A DNA stretch of 64,000 nt from Acidobacteriota bacterium (GCA_003154775.1 PMES01000027.1:35473-99472), one strand, 5' to 3'. Positions 16,960 through 26,829 are shown, counted from the first letter of the stretch. A program made the numbers and translations. The notes: generated from the letters alone by a model not told the origin.

Positions 16960-18318
16960 GTGTATTTCTTGTATAGCGTCTTAATGGGCTTGGCCGCCGT
17001 CATCACTGCGCCTTATTGGCTGGTGCAGGGCCTGCGCCACGGCAAGTATCTCTCGAATCTGGGCGAGCGACTGGGGTTTTCCGTCCCCGGCGTCGCCAAA
17101 CTCCCTGCGGATCGCCCCGGCGCCATCTGGATTCACGCGGTTTCCGTGGGCGAAGCGCTGGCGGGTGTGGCGCTGGCCAAGAGGCTGAAGGATGCCTATC
17201 CGCAGCGGCCGCTGGTCATTTCGACGACGACAATCACAGGACAGCAGGTGGCGCGAGAGCGCATGCCCTTTGCGGATGCCGTGGTGTATTTTCCGTTCGA
17301 TTGGGCGTTCAGCGTGCGCAAGGTGATGGATGCTGTAAAGCCGGCGGTCATTGTCGTGATGGAAACGGAAATTTGGCCCAATTTCCTGCGCGAAGCCGGG
17401 CGGCGCAAGGTTCCGGTGGTTTTCACCAGCGGGCGCATTTCCGACCGTTCCTTCGCGCGCTTTCAGAAGTGGTTCGGGATCTTCGGGTTTTACCTTCGCC
17501 CGCTGCTGGCCTCGGCCCTTTCGAGTGCCGCGGTGTTCCTGATGCAAACGGAGACCGACGCGGAACGTCTGCGCGCGCTTGGCGCCCCGGCGGAGCGCGT
17601 GAAAGTCAGCGGCAATCTAAAGTATGACCAGGAATTGCCCGCGGCCACGCCGCTTTCCACCTGGCTGGAAGCGGAGTGCAAGCAGCAGGGGCGCTGGCCG
17701 GTGATTGTCGCGGGCAGCGTTGTGGCCAACGAGGAGCCACTGGCGCTGATCGCTTTTGGCGTGGTACAGGGAGATTATCCGAAGGCGCTGCTGGTGCTGG
17801 CGCCGCGCAAGCCGGAGCGCTTTGCCGCTGCCGCTGAGTTCATCGAGGAAGCACATCACCAGTTTGTGCGCCGCTCCAAACTGGCCGTGGCGGGGCCCGT
17901 CGCGTCGTCGAGTAACAACGGCAAGAGCTTCACCGCGAACACCACCGTGCTTTTGCTCGATAGCATTGGCGAACTGGCGTCGCTCTATCGCCTGGCGGAC
18001 TGCGTGTTTGTGGGCGGATCGCTAGTGCCGTCCGGCGGCCACAACATTCTGGAACCTGCCGCGTTTGGCAAGGTGCCGGTCTTCGGACCTTCCATGGAGA
18101 ATTTTGCGGCCATCGCTTCGCGATTTGTGGAAGCCGGAGCCGCCATTCAGGTGAGCAGTCCCGAGGATGCGGGCGTCGAATGGATTCACCTGCTGAAGAG
18201 TCCCGAGAAAATGCGGAAAATGGGGGAGACCGCGCGGCAGTTGGTGGAAACGAGCCGCGGCGCCCTGGAGCGCGCATTGAGTGAGATTTCGCGGCAACTC
18301 GGTGGCGCGCCGCGATGA
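16960..18318 (+). CDS. waaA: 3-deoxy-D-manno-octulosonic acid (Kdo) transferase
   Basis: A GT30 glycosyltransferase of about 452 residues that adds Kdo from CMP-Kdo to the lipid A precursor at the cytoplasmic face of the inner membrane. An N-terminal membrane anchor (YSVLMGLAAVITAPYWLV) is followed by WIHAVSVGE with the catalytic Glu, METEIWPNF, SGRISDRSF, GNLKYDQ and VFVGGSLVPSGGHNILEPA, all family signatures. I place the start at the GTG at 16960 (CCGGAG nine bases upstream); the frame is open to 16900. It heads an LPS operon and overlaps lpxK by 4 nt (ATGA). Confidence 0.94.
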   Translation: MYFLYSVLMGLAAVITAPYWLVQGLRHGKYLSNLGERLGFSVPGVAKLPADRPGAIWIHAVSVGEALAGVALAKRLKDAYPQRPLVISTTTITGQQVARERMPFADAVVYFPFDWAFSVRKVMDAVKPAVIVVMETEIWPNFLREAGRRKVPVVFTSGRISDRSFARFQKWFGIFGFYLRPLLASALSSAAVFLMQTETDAERLRALGAPAERVKVSGNLKYDQELPAATPLSTWLEAECKQQGRWPVIVAGSVVANEEPLALIAFGVVQGDYPKALLVLAPRKPERFAAAAEFIEEAHHQFVRRSKLAVAGPVASSSNNGKSFTANTTVLLLDSIGELASLYRLADCVFVGGSLVPSGGHNILEPAAFGKVPVFGPSMENFAAIASRFVEAGAAIQVSSPEDAGVEWIHLLKSPEKMRKMGETARQLVETSRGALERALSEISRQLGGAPR

Positions 18319-19325
18319 ACCCGCCGCCAATCCTGCGCTGGCTGCTCTGGCCATTGTCGTTGCTGTACGGAATCGCGGTGCGGCTAAGATTGTGGCTGTA
18401 TGCTCGGGGCACTTTCGAGACGGAACGACTGCGCACGCCGGTGATCAGCGTGGGCAATTTGACCGTTGGCGGAACGGGCAAGACGCCCATGGTTATTTGG
18501 CTGGCGGAACGATTTCTGGCGGCAGGTAAGCGCGTGGCGATTTTGAGCCGCGGCTACAAGGGAAGCGGCGAGACGAGCGATGAGATCGAGCTGATGAAGT
18601 ATCGTTTGCACGATCGCGTTTTGTTTGGCATTGGCGCAAATCGTTACGAACAGGGCCGCCGCTTGGAACAAAAGGGTGTGGACGTGTTTTTGCTTGACGA
18701 TGGCTACCAGCACTTGCAGCTTGCGCGCGACGTGAATCTGCTGCTTATGGATGCCGCGCAGCCCATGGGCAGGGAAATGCTCCTGCCAGCAGGCCGATTG
18801 CGCGAGCCCGTTTCCGCCATGGGACGCGCGAGTTTGCTTGTGTTTACGCGCACGGAAACTTCGGCGGGCGCCGCAGCGGCCATCGGCAAGCTGCAGGGCT
18901 ATCCGGTGTTTTCGGCCGCGACGCGTTTGCTGGGCTTCCGCAGACTTGGCGGAGGCATGCAAGTGTTGACGCGAGCGGAAATCGGCGCGGGGCCGTTCTT
19001 GGCGTTTTGTGGGATTGGCAATCCGCGCGCCTTTTTTCTAGATTTGCAGAACTGGCAGATTCCGGTGGTCCGTGCGCGGGCTTTTCCCGACCACCATCGT
19101 TACACTAGCAGCGAAGTGGAGGCGCTCGCGCGAGCGGCACGGGCGGCGGGCGCGCGCGCCTTTGTTACCACGGAAAAAGACGCGCAAAACCTTGGGGAAG
19201 CGCAATTCGGAGAGATGCCCGTATTCGTGGCGATGATTGATCTGGAAATTTCCCAGGAGGCGGTATTCTGGGAAGCGATTCAGGCACAAATCGTGGCCAA
19301 GGCTTCCTCCCGGATGGTGAACTGA
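18315..19325 (+). CDS. lpxK: Tetraacyldisaccharide 4'-kinase
   Basis: A 336-residue P-loop kinase that phosphorylates the 4' position of the lipid A disaccharide. It shows the N-terminal membrane-associated helix, the Walker A segment VGNLTVGGTGKTPM, AILSRGYKG, the LLDDGYQHLQLARD motif and LLPAGRLREP. The start overlaps the waaA stop as ATGA, indicating translational coupling. Length is typical. Activity on the acidobacterial lipid A acylation pattern is inferred only. Confidence 0.95.
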   Translation: MNPPPILRWLLWPLSLLYGIAVRLRLWLYARGTFETERLRTPVISVGNLTVGGTGKTPMVIWLAERFLAAGKRVAILSRGYKGSGETSDEIELMKYRLHDRVLFGIGANRYEQGRRLEQKGVDVFLLDDGYQHLQLARDVNLLLMDAAQPMGREMLLPAGRLREPVSAMGRASLLVFTRTETSAGAAAAIGKLQGYPVFSAATRLLGFRRLGGGMQVLTRAEIGAGPFLAFCGIGNPRAFFLDLQNWQIPVVRARAFPDHHRYTSSEVEALARAARAAGARAFVTTEKDAQNLGEAQFGEMPVFVAMIDLEISQEAVFWEAIQAQIVAKASSRMVN

Positions 19326-19422
19326 ATTTGTGGGCCACGTTAGAACAGTACGGGAACGCGGGAGCGCGTTGCCGCTTTTGCGGGGCTCGTAAAGTTTTTC
19401 CAGGCAGCAGGTGCGCAGCAGT

Positions 19423-20469
19423 ATGAACATTATGATTCGCGCGACGAATTGGGTCGGCGACGCCATCCTGGCGCTGCCAACGATTCGCGCTGTCCGCCAG
19501 AAATTTCCCGATGCGCGCATCAGCATCGTGGCGCGGCCCTATGTGACGGAGATTTACCGCGAGCAGTCTATCTGCGACGAATTGATCGCGTATGACCCCA
19601 AAGGGACGCAGCGTGGCTGGAGCGGCCGCGCCACGCTTGCGTCTGATTTGCGCGCGAGGAAATTCGACGTCGCCCTGCTCCTGCAGAATGCCTTTGACGC
19701 CGCGTGGCTTGCGTGGCGCGCCGGAATTCCGGATCGCATCGGCTACGCGCGCGACGGACGGCGCCTGCTGCTGACAAATGCGATCGCCGTGCCCAAGCCC
19801 GGCGAGATCCCCGCGCACGAGAAGTTTTACTATCTCGAACTGCTACGCCGGGCTGGCTGGATCGATCAGTTGCAGGACGACGTGCATATCGCACTGCACG
19901 TTCCCGAGGCGCGGCGCGTGAAAGCCGCGGAAACATTGCTCGAAGCTGGCGCGCGGGCACATACGGTGCGCGTTGCGATCGGCGCGGGCGCTTCCTACGG
20001 CTCGGCAAAGTGCTGGCCGCCCGAGCGCTTCGCACAATGGGCCAATCGTTTTCAGGCGGAAACGGATGGCGACGTAATATTGTTCGGCACGGCGGCGGAA
20101 GCCAGCGTTTCCAATGCCATCATCGTGGGCATGAAGAAAAAGCCCATTGATCTTACCGGGAAAACCGCGATCGGCGATTTGCCTGCGCTTCTCTCGCAAT
20201 GCCAATTGTTCCTGGGCAACGATTCCGGGGCGATGCACGTCGCCGCAGCCGTGGGATTACCGGTGGTCGCTGTCTTTGGTCCGACCGATCCATTTGGCAC
20301 CGCGCCCGTCACCCCGCGCAGCAGCATCGTGCAGGAAAGGCCGTACTGCAGCCCGTGTTTCCTGCGTCGCTGCCCCACCGGCCATCGCTGCATGAAAAGC
20401 ATCACCCCGGAGATGGTTGCGGATGCCGCAAAACCGTGGCTCGTTAATTTGGAGGTGGGTCCTGCCTGA
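19423..20469 (+). CDS. waaF: ADP-heptose--LPS heptosyltransferase (WaaF-like)
   Basis: A GT9 glycosyltransferase of about 348 residues. The start IMIRATNWVGDAILALP is the classical GT9 N-terminus. The C-terminal half shows GNDSGAMHVAAAVGLPVVAV and FGPTDPFGTAPV, the ADP-heptose binding region. Heptosyltransferase II (RfaF/WaaF) proteins share the ATNWVGD start and the Cys-rich C-terminal segment seen here (CSPCFLRRCPTGHRCM). A GTG at 19411 is an alternative start 12 nt upstream. The stop overlaps the gmhB reading frame. Which heptose is transferred cannot be decided from sequence. Confidence 0.9.
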   Translation: MNIMIRATNWVGDAILALPTIRAVRQKFPDARISIVARPYVTEIYREQSICDELIAYDPKGTQRGWSGRATLASDLRARKFDVALLLQNAFDAAWLAWRAGIPDRIGYARDGRRLLLTNAIAVPKPGEIPAHEKFYYLELLRRAGWIDQLQDDVHIALHVPEARRVKAAETLLEAGARAHTVRVAIGAGASYGSAKCWPPERFAQWANRFQAETDGDVILFGTAAEASVSNAIIVGMKKKPIDLTGKTAIGDLPALLSQCQLFLGNDSGAMHVAAAVGLPVVAVFGPTDPFGTAPVTPRSSIVQERPYCSPCFLRRCPTGHRCMKSITPEMVADAAKPWLVNLEVGPA

Positions 20470-21031
20470 ACAGACGCCACGGCGACGAGCCGTTTTCCTC
20501 GACCGCGACGGAACCATTGCGGAGGAAGTGGGTTACTTGAACCATTCCGCGCGATTTCGTATGTTTCCCTTTGCGCCGGCGGCCATCCGGCGCCTGAATG
20601 AAGCGGGTCTGGCCGTGGTGGTGGTGAGCAATCAATCGGGAGTTGCGCGCGGCTATTTTCCGGAATTGCTGGTGCTGGAAGTGAATGAGCTGATGAAATT
20701 GGCGCTGGCGAAGGATGGCGCGCGACTGGATGGAATTTATTATTGCCCGCATATTTCCGCGGACGGCTGCGATTGCCGCAAGCCGAATATCGGGATGATG
20801 CAGCGTGCGGAACGCGAACTGGGTTTGCAAACGAGCGGCTCGTTTGTGGTGGGCGACCGTTACGGCGATATGGAGATGGCGTTTCGCGCCGGCGCCCATG
20901 CCATACTCGTGCGCAGCGGTTACGGACTGGGTGAGTGGACGTGGCACCGCCAGGAATGGCCTTGGCAGCCTGACTATATTGCGGAAGACTTGTCGGGCGC
21001 GGCGGACTGGATATTAGGGCGGAAACAATGA
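20423..21031 (+). CDS. gmhB: D-glycero-D-manno-heptose 1,7-bisphosphate phosphatase
   Basis: A HAD-superfamily phosphatase in ADP-heptose synthesis. Motif I VFLDRDGTIAEE, the VVVVSNQSGVARGYF motif, the zinc-binding CPHISADGCDCRKP loop and VVGDRYGDMEMA all match GmhB. The start is ambiguous. The only ATG (20423) lies inside waaF with a 47-nt overlap and poor Shine-Dalgarno spacing. A CTG at 20462 has GGAGGTG six bases upstream and would give about 189 residues, close to the usual GmhB length. A TTG at 20417 is also possible. The gene is coupled to the next through ATGA. Confidence 0.92.
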   Translation: MPQNRGSLIWRWVLPEQTPRRRAVFLDRDGTIAEEVGYLNHSARFRMFPFAPAAIRRLNEAGLAVVVVSNQSGVARGYFPELLVLEVNELMKLALAKDGARLDGIYYCPHISADGCDCRKPNIGMMQRAERELGLQTSGSFVVGDRYGDMEMAFRAGAHAILVRSGYGLGEWTWHRQEWPWQPDYIAEDLSGAADWILGRKQ

Positions 21032-22089
21032 CGCGTGCAAAGAATATTGTGAGTTCTTCTCCATCCGTGGATTTAGTGGCACTCGCGGACATCGTGGAGC
21101 GCTTCGCAGGGAAGCAAGTGGTCGTTCTCGGCGATTTTGTGGCGGACGCGTTTCAATTCGGCGACATCACGCGCGTCTCCCGCGAAGCCCCCGTGCTGAT
21201 CCTGAAGCATCGCGAGACGCAGATTGTGCCGGGTGGCGGCGCTAACGCGGCGAACAACTTTGCGGCACTTGGCGCAAAAGTTTCGCCGGTCACCGCCGTT
21301 GGAGATGACGCAGCGGGCGATTGCCTTGTCGCCGCCTTCCGGGAGAAGAAAGTTGACATCTTCGGCATTGTCCGCGTGAAGGGCTGGACCACTCCCACGA
21401 AAACGCGCTTCCTGGCGGGCTGGGCGCACACGGTTGGCCAGCAGGTTCTTCGCGTGGATTACGAGCCGGGGGAACCGCTCGGCGCAGCGCCGCGCAAAAA
21501 ACTGGCGCAGTTGCTCGCGGCGAAAATTAGCAGCGCCGATGCCTTGGCCGTTTCGGATTATGGATTTGGCGTGGCCACTCCCGAGGAAGTCCGCGGCGCC
21601 ACGCGCCGGGCGAAACGCGAGATTCCCGTGACGCTCGACTCTCGCTACCAACTGAATAGCTACAAGAACGCAGGGATTACGTCGGCGACTCCCAACGAGG
21701 CGGAGATGGAAGCTTTGCACCACACTGCGATTGGGAGCAATCTGAAGGAACTGGAACGCTGTGGCGAATCCACTCGTGAAACATTGAAATTGAAATCGCT
21801 GCTGGTGACGCGTGGGCGCGACGGCATGGCCCTTTTCCAGCCCGGACAGAAGCCGCTGCACATCCCTGTTCACGGAAGCGATCAGGCCGTGGACGTCACC
21901 GGCGCGGGCGACACCGTGCTTGCGGCATACACCCTGGGATTGGCCACCGGCGCTTCGGCTCTGGAGGCGGCGCACATCGCGAACATCGCCGGCAGCTTGG
22001 TGGTGATGAAGCGCGGCACGGCCACGGTTTCCCGCGAAGAGCTTCTCGAGGCTATTCATCGGGCAGCGGTCACTGGATCAGGGGCTTAG
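21028..22089 (+). CDS. hldA: D-glycero-beta-D-manno-heptose-7-phosphate kinase
   Basis: A 353-residue PfkB-family sugar kinase equal to the N-terminal half of E. coli HldE. It shows VVVLGDFVADAFQFGDI at the N-terminus, GGGANAANNFAALGA for substrate binding, SATPNEAEMEAL, and the C-terminal catalytic signature VDVTGAGDTVLAAY with the base Asp. It phosphorylates C1 of heptose-7-phosphate in ADP-heptose synthesis. Kinase and nucleotidyltransferase are split into separate genes here, so hldA/hldC (rfaE1/rfaE2) naming applies. It overlaps gmhB by 4 nt. Confidence 0.93.
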   Translation: MTRAKNIVSSSPSVDLVALADIVERFAGKQVVVLGDFVADAFQFGDITRVSREAPVLILKHRETQIVPGGGANAANNFAALGAKVSPVTAVGDDAAGDCLVAAFREKKVDIFGIVRVKGWTTPTKTRFLAGWAHTVGQQVLRVDYEPGEPLGAAPRKKLAQLLAAKISSADALAVSDYGFGVATPEEVRGATRRAKREIPVTLDSRYQLNSYKNAGITSATPNEAEMEALHHTAIGSNLKELERCGESTRETLKLKSLLVTRGRDGMALFQPGQKPLHIPVHGSDQAVDVTGAGDTVLAAYTLGLATGASALEAAHIANIAGSLVVMKRGTATVSREELLEAIHRAAVTGSGA

Positions 22090-22149
22090 TTGAGCGCAAG
22101 TTTGCGGAGCAGGGAAGCACGGCGAGGCAATCTGTCGAGCAGGAAAGGC

Positions 22150-22641
22150 ATGCGTAAAGCCGAATCGAAAATCAAGTCGCGCGAAGACCTCCAGCTTCTC
22201 CTCGCCGGTGCCAAGCGCCATGGCAAGCGCATCGTGTTTGCCAACGGTTGCTTTGACACGCTGCACGTTGGCCATGTGCGCTATCTTTCCGGCGCAAAAG
22301 AGCAAGGCGACGTCCTGGTTGTGGGCGTGAATGCGGATTCCAGCGCCGGCCGGCTGAAAGGCCCCGGGCGGCCCATCCTGAACGAACATGCGCGCGCCGA
22401 ACTTGTTGCGGCGTTACGCGATGTGGATTTCGTCGTTCTCTTTGAGGAGCTGAACGTCGAGAAGTTGCTGGAAGAGTTGCGCCCCGACGTTCATGCGAAG
22501 GGCACGGATTACACCGCGGAAAGCGTTCCGGAGCGCGCCGTGGCCGATCGTCTCGGCATACGCGTCGCGATCGTTGGCGACCCCAAGGACCATTCCACGC
22601 GCGCGTTGCTCGATTCCATCCGCAAGGCGCCGCATGGCTGA
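22150..22641 (+). CDS. hldC: D-glycero-beta-D-manno-heptose 1-phosphate adenylyltransferase
   Basis: A nucleotidyltransferase of about 163 residues equal to the C-terminal half of Hld[21 protein letters not shown] contains the HxGH nucleotide-binding motif, and [10 protein letters not shown] and the ISSTR-like tail ([14 protein letters not shown]) are also present. It makes ADP-D-glycero-D-manno-heptose. I chose the ATG at 22150 because AGGAAAGG lies directly upstream and homology starts close behind. A TTG at 22090, right after the hldA stop, would add 20 residues. An epimerase (HldD) for L-glycero conversion is not in the window. Confidence 0.92.
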   Translation: MRKAESKIKSREDLQLLLAGAKRHGKRIVFANGCFDTLHVGHVRYLSGAKEQGDVLVVGVNADSSAGRLKGPGRPILNEHARAELVAALRDVDFVVLFEELNVEKLLEELRPDVHAKGTDYTAESVPERAVADRLGIRVAIVGDPKDHSTRALLDSIRKAPHG

Positions 22642-23635
22642 GCAACGCTTCCTGGTCGTGCGCCTGGGTTCGCTCGGCGACATCGTACACACATTTCCCG
22701 CCGTGGCCGGGTTGCGCGAATCGTTTCCCTCCGCGGAAATTATCTGGCTTACGCACCCGCGCTGGGTGGAGCTCGTCGCCAGCAGCTGGCTTGCCACGGA
22801 AATCTGGCCGGTGGATTCACGCGATCTGGGATGTGTCCGCCGGGTTCTTCGGAAAATTCGCGGCGGCAATTGGACGGCGGCGATTGACTATCAGGGACTC
22901 TGGAAGTCCGCCACGCTGCCTTTTCTCGGAGGCGTCGCCAAGCGCATCGGCTTTTCTTCCGCGACCATCCGCGAATTCGGCGTTCCGGTCCTCTATACGG
23001 ATCGCGTGGGCTGCCGGACCACGCACATCGCCGATCAGAATGGCGAGCTTACGCTGCGAACCGGCGCGGTGAAAGCGGTCAGCGAAGTAAAACTTGAAGT
23101 TGCGGAGGCCGACTGCGAGCGGGTTCGCGAGGAACTGGGGGGACAAGCAACAACGCGCTACGTGGTGCTGAGTCCCGGCGGCGGGTGGCGCTCCAAGTGC
23201 TGGCCAACTGAGCGATTCGGGGCGCTTTGCCAGAAAATCCGCGGCGAGTTGGGGCTCCCGTGCGTCATTAATTATGGCCCCGGAGAAGAATCACTTGTCG
23301 CGGCTGTTCAGGTTGCCAGTGGCGATGCGCGTCCCGTGGCCTACGATGGAGAGATGGGACCCTTGATGGCGCTTCTGCGCGGCGCGCAATGCATCGTCGG
23401 TGGAGATACGGGGCCGCTGCACCTGGGCATCGCTCTCGGCGCGCGCGGTGTCGCGCTCTTCGGGCCGACCGACCCGGCGCGCAACGGCCCTTACCCGCCG
23501 CAGCAAATCGTCCTGCGCAGTCCTGAGGCGCACACGACGTACGGCCGTGGCGACACGGCGGATCCTTCCTTGCTCGCCCTTTCTGTTGAAGAAGTTTTCG
23601 ACGCTGTGCGGAAGTCCGTGAGCAAGAACGCATGA
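22634..23635 (+). CDS. Second heptosyltransferase (GT9, WaaC-like)
   Basis: A GT9 protein of about 333 residues beginning [20 protein letters not shown], the typical heptosyltransferase I N-terminus, with a C-terminal [20 protein letters not shown] and [13 protein letters not shown]. It probably adds the first heptose to Kdo, with the WaaF-like enzyme adding the second; the order is inference. The ATG at 22634 overlaps the hldC stop by 8 nt, so translation is coupled. The frame remains open upstream to 22493, but that part duplicates hldC in another frame. Confidence 0.88.
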   Translation: MAEQRFLVVRLGSLGDIVHTFPAVAGLRESFPSAEIIWLTHPRWVELVASSWLATEIWPVDSRDLGCVRRVLRKIRGGNWTAAIDYQGLWKSATLPFLGGVAKRIGFSSATIREFGVPVLYTDRVGCRTTHIADQNGELTLRTGAVKAVSEVKLEVAEADCERVREELGGQATTRYVVLSPGGGWRSKCWPTERFGALCQKIRGELGLPCVINYGPGEESLVAAVQVASGDARPVAYDGEMGPLMALLRGAQCIVGGDTGPLHLGIALGARGVALFGPTDPARNGPYPPQQIVLRSPEAHTTYGRGDTADPSLLALSVEEVFDAVRKSVSKNA

Positions 23636-24186
23636 CGGCGCTCGACTTTTTCTCGCGCTGGCGCGTGCGTATCGGCTATTTTCTCGCGGTGGTGGTTTTA
23701 TTGCTGGCCCGGCCGACCCCGCGTTCCATTTTTCTTGGCGCTGCGGTGGGAGTAATTGGCTTGGCCATACGCGCCTACTCCGCCGGTTATTTGCATAAAC
23801 AGGAGGTTCTGACCACGACCGGGCCTTACGCTTACACGCGCAACCCGCTCTATTTTGGCAGCAGCATTCTGGCAGTTGGAGCGGCGGTGGCAATGCATTT
23901 CTGGCTCGCGGCGGCGCTGATTTTTGTTTATTTCGCTGTGGTCTACACCTTCGTTATGCGCCGGGAAGAGATGGAACTTCGCGGAAAGCATGGGGCGGCG
24001 TTCGATGCGTATGCGGCGGCCGTACCGCTCTTTTTTCCGAGGCTCAAACCGAGATCCCTGTCCGGCGGGGCCGGCGGGACTTTTTCCTGGGCGCAATACA
24101 AACGAAACCACGAATATGAAGCGCCGGTTGGTTTTCTTCTTTTTTTAATTCTGCTGGCGGTGATCTGGCGCTGGCCCACTCTGTGA
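23632..24186 (+). CDS. ICMT/PEMT-like membrane methyltransferase
   Basis: 184 residues with about four membrane segments and the isoprenylcysteine carboxyl methyltransferase-like core TTTGPYAYTRNPLYFGSS, then MRREEMELRGKHGAAFDAY. Bacterial members use S-adenosylmethionine to methylate lipids or small hydrophobic substrates; the substrate here is unknown. The start overlaps the preceding heptosyltransferase by 4 nt, so it belongs to the LPS operon and may modify an envelope lipid. Its 3' end overlaps convergent comEC by 42 bp. Confidence 0.75.
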   Translation: MTALDFFSRWRVRIGYFLAVVVLLLARPTPRSIFLGAAVGVIGLAIRAYSAGYLHKQEVLTTTGPYAYTRNPLYFGSSILAVGAAVAMHFWLAAALIFVYFAVVYTFVMRREEMELRGKHGAAFDAYAAAVPLFFPRLKPRSLSGGAGGTFSWAQYKRNHEYEAPVGFLLFLILLAVIWRWPTL

Positions 24187-26829
24187 TGGCGCCACGGGTT
24201 CCGGGCAGGCCACGAAGCAACTTACCTGCAGCGAGTGCCCGTCGGTGAGCACGCGCACCGCGCCGTCGCGATCGGTACGCAGGAGCCGCGTTCCACTCTC
24301 CTCCAGTCGCTGTATCAGTTCCGGGTGCGGGTGCCCGTAAGGGTTCTCTTCTCCCGCCGAAATGACGCTGATCTGCGGCGATACGGCGGCGAGGAAATCC
24401 GGCATGGTGGAGTTCTTGCTCCCATGATGCCCGACTTTCAGCACATCCGCGTGCAAAGCCGCGGCATCGTTCTCCGCAAGCATCGCGGCCTCTGCCTGCT
24501 TCTCCGCGTCGCCTGGCAGCAGCATCGTTCTGTCGAGGTAGTGCAGACGGACAACGAGCGAATCGTTGTTTTTTGCGAGCGGGGCAACTTCCTGCGGTGG
24601 TATTTCCGGCCACAGAAAATCCACCTGCACGCCGTCCCACACGAAATGCTGGCCGCGCAGTTCGTGTTCGATGGGCACGTGGAGGTGCGCGGCTTCTTCT
24701 TTCAAGCGCGCGAAGGCCGGCGCGGCCGTCTCCCGCCCCAGCCACAACTGGCCGACCTGGAAATTTTGTAGAATGGCCGTGAGGCCGCCGATGTGGTCCT
24801 GGTGGGCATGCGTCAGCGCCACTGCATCCAGTTTCTGTATTCCCCGCGACCAGAGGTACGGCGACACGGCGTCCTCGCCGGGATCGGGGCCGAGATGCTC
24901 TTCTCGGCCTTGGAACCCCTGAAAAGTTCCGCCGCCGTCAATCAGCAGGGTGCTGCCTTTCGGAGATATCACCAGGATCGAGTCACCTTGCGCGACGTCG
25001 AGCACCGTCATCTCCAGTGCGTTGGGAACAACTGACGGCCGGAACGGATAGCTGGCAATTAATATCGCTGCGAAGACGGCTGCGGCAGTGGCGCACGACC
25101 GCAGTAAGCGGGCCCAGGCCTGCTGAAATCGCAGGCCTGCCGCTAGTGCGAGGATAGCCGCAAAAAACAAAAGGATGACCCAGTGCGGCGGGCTGGGAAT
25201 GCGATAGCTCCCGCGGGGAATGCGCGCAAAGAGATGCACGATTCCGCCTTGCAAATGGACGAGCCAAGCCAGCGGCAATGCCAGCACGCGCCCCAAGCCG
25301 CGCCACACTAGCGCCAGTCCCAGACTGCAGAAGCCCAGCGGCACGATGAGCCCAGTCAGTGGCACGGCCAGCAGGTTGGCCAGTGGCCCGAGCAGCGTGA
25401 TGCGATGGAAGTCTCGCGCCATCAGCGGCAGCATGCCGAATTGCAGCACCAGGGAGAGCGCGAAGAGTTCCACAAGACGGAATGTCCAGCGCAATCCGGT
25501 CACACCAGTGTTTTGCGTCCAGGCCGCGGTGCGCGTGGAGAGGCTTGCAGTCAAGACACGTGCAGCGTCGCGCAGGTCCAGGCGGTATTGCACTTGCCGC
25601 GGCGCATAGGCCGCATCGTGCGTCACGTCGCGCCAGTTCTTCAACGCGTGGACGAACGGCTGAATGTGGCGTTGCATCCAGGGCAGGGCAATCCCTGCGA
25701 TGCACCCGATCGCGAGGAACGATAACTGGAAGCTCGTATCCATGACGGCTTTCGGCTTCGCCACCAAGAGAATGAGCGCAGCCAACGCCGCGGAATTCAG
25801 CAGCTCCAGGCGCCGGTAGAAGAAGGTTCCGAGCACGACGATGCCGGTCATCAGTCCCGCGCGCAGCACCGGCGGGCGCTGCTCGACAATCGCAATGTAG
25901 GCAAAGAGAGCCAGGAGAATGACCAGCGTCGCGAGCGCGTGCGGAAGCCGCAGGCGCCGCGTCAGCCAAAACAGAAAGAAGGCCAGCGCCCCAACGTGCA
26001 AGCCGGCCACAACGAGAACGTGGAACACGCCGGTCTTCTGGAAGTCCAGCGATTCCGCCCGGTCGATGAACGCGCGATCCCCCAAAAGCATCGCGCGCAG
26101 AATTCCGGCGACGTCCGGCGAAGCGGGGAAGAGAGCGTCCAACTCGTTGCGCAGATTGCCGCGCGAGCGGGCCAGACGCGTCTCGATCGAAGCCGGAGGT
26201 GCCCCGATTTTCTGAAGGAGGGTGCTTGCGCGAAGAGTTGCCTGCACGTGGATGTTTTGCTGCGCCAGGAATTCGCGCCGGTCGAACGCGCCCGCGTCCT
26301 TATATACAAGCGGCAGCCGCGCCGCCGTGAGCACCGCGACCTCATCTCCGGCGTGGAGCTGCGGCAAAGTCGGTTCGCCGTCCTTCGGCGTGAAAGTAAT
26401 GCGCATGCCGCCGCGCAACGGGAGCGCTCCGTCTGCCGATTCCACGCGGCTCAGGTCCAGCTCCAGTCCGTAGCCCCAAGGCAAGCGCGAAACTTCATTC
26501 CGCAATCGGCCCACGTAGCGCAGGGGAACCTTGCCGCTGATTTGCCCCGCGGCCATGCGGCTCAAGACATGTTCGGGCGGCAGAGGCTGCTCCGCAACGC
26601 AAGCCGCAAAGACTCCAAGAACAACCCACGCCGCAAGGGAACAGGACGCGGCGGGCCACAGCTTTTCGCGCCGGGTGAGCAGGATTGCGGCTAGCAAGGA
26701 GACGAGCAAGAAAACCGCGAAGAAGGCCAGGAAAGTTCTTGAAGTGGCATGCACCGCAACAACTGGCTGCAGGCCGAGCAAAATGCCGCCGGCAAAGGAA
26801 GCGGCAAGTGCTACGGCCGGGAGCTTCAT
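24145..26829 (-). CDS. comEC: ComEC/Rec2-type DNA uptake channel
   Basis: An 894-residue inner-membrane protein with the full ComEC layout. It has an N-terminal DUF4131 region with hydrophobic segments, and the central competence domain (VLVVAGLHVGALAFFLFWL and many further TMs, residues about 250-540). A C-terminal metallo-beta-lactamase domain carries ALTHAHQDHIGGL, LLPGDAE and KVGHHGSKNS. It transports single-stranded DNA into the cytoplasm during natural transformation, and the MBL part may degrade one strand. Partners (ComEA, type IV pili) are not in the window. The start overlaps rlmD by 4 nt. Confidence 0.93.
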   Translation of the reverse strand: MKLPAVALAASFAGGILLGLQPVVAVHATSRTFLAFFAVFLLVSLLAAILLTRREKLWPAASCSLAAWVVLGVFAACVAEQPLPPEHVLSRMAAGQISGKVPLRYVGRLRNEVSRLPWGYGLELDLSRVESADGALPLRGGMRITFTPKDGEPTLPQLHAGDEVAVLTAARLPLVYKDAGAFDRREFLAQQNIHVQATLRASTLLQKIGAPPASIETRLARSRGNLRNELDALFPASPDVAGILRAMLLGDRAFIDRAESLDFQKTGVFHVLVVAGLHVGALAFFLFWLTRRLRLPHALATLVILLALFAYIAIVEQRPPVLRAGLMTGIVVLGTFFYRRLELLNSAALAALILLVAKPKAVMDTSFQLSFLAIGCIAGIALPWMQRHIQPFVHALKNWRDVTHDAAYAPRQVQYRLDLRDAARVLTASLSTRTAAWTQNTGVTGLRWTFRLVELFALSLVLQFGMLPLMARDFHRITLLGPLANLLAVPLTGLIVPLGFCSLGLALVWRGLGRVLALPLAWLVHLQGGIVHLFARIPRGSYRIPSPPHWVILLFFAAILALAAGLRFQQAWARLLRSCATAAAVFAAILIASYPFRPSVVPNALEMTVLDVAQGDSILVISPKGSTLLIDGGGTFQGFQGREEHLGPDPGEDAVSPYLWSRGIQKLDAVALTHAHQDHIGGLTAILQNFQVGQLWLGRETAAPAFARLKEEAAHLHVPIEHELRGQHFVWDGVQVDFLWPEIPPQEVAPLAKNNDSLVVRLHYLDRTMLLPGDAEKQAEAAMLAENDAAALHADVLKVGHHGSKNSTMPDFLAAVSPQISVISAGEENPYGHPHPELIQRLEESGTRLLRTDRDGAVRVLTDGHSLQVSCFVACPEPVAPSQSGPAPDHRQQN

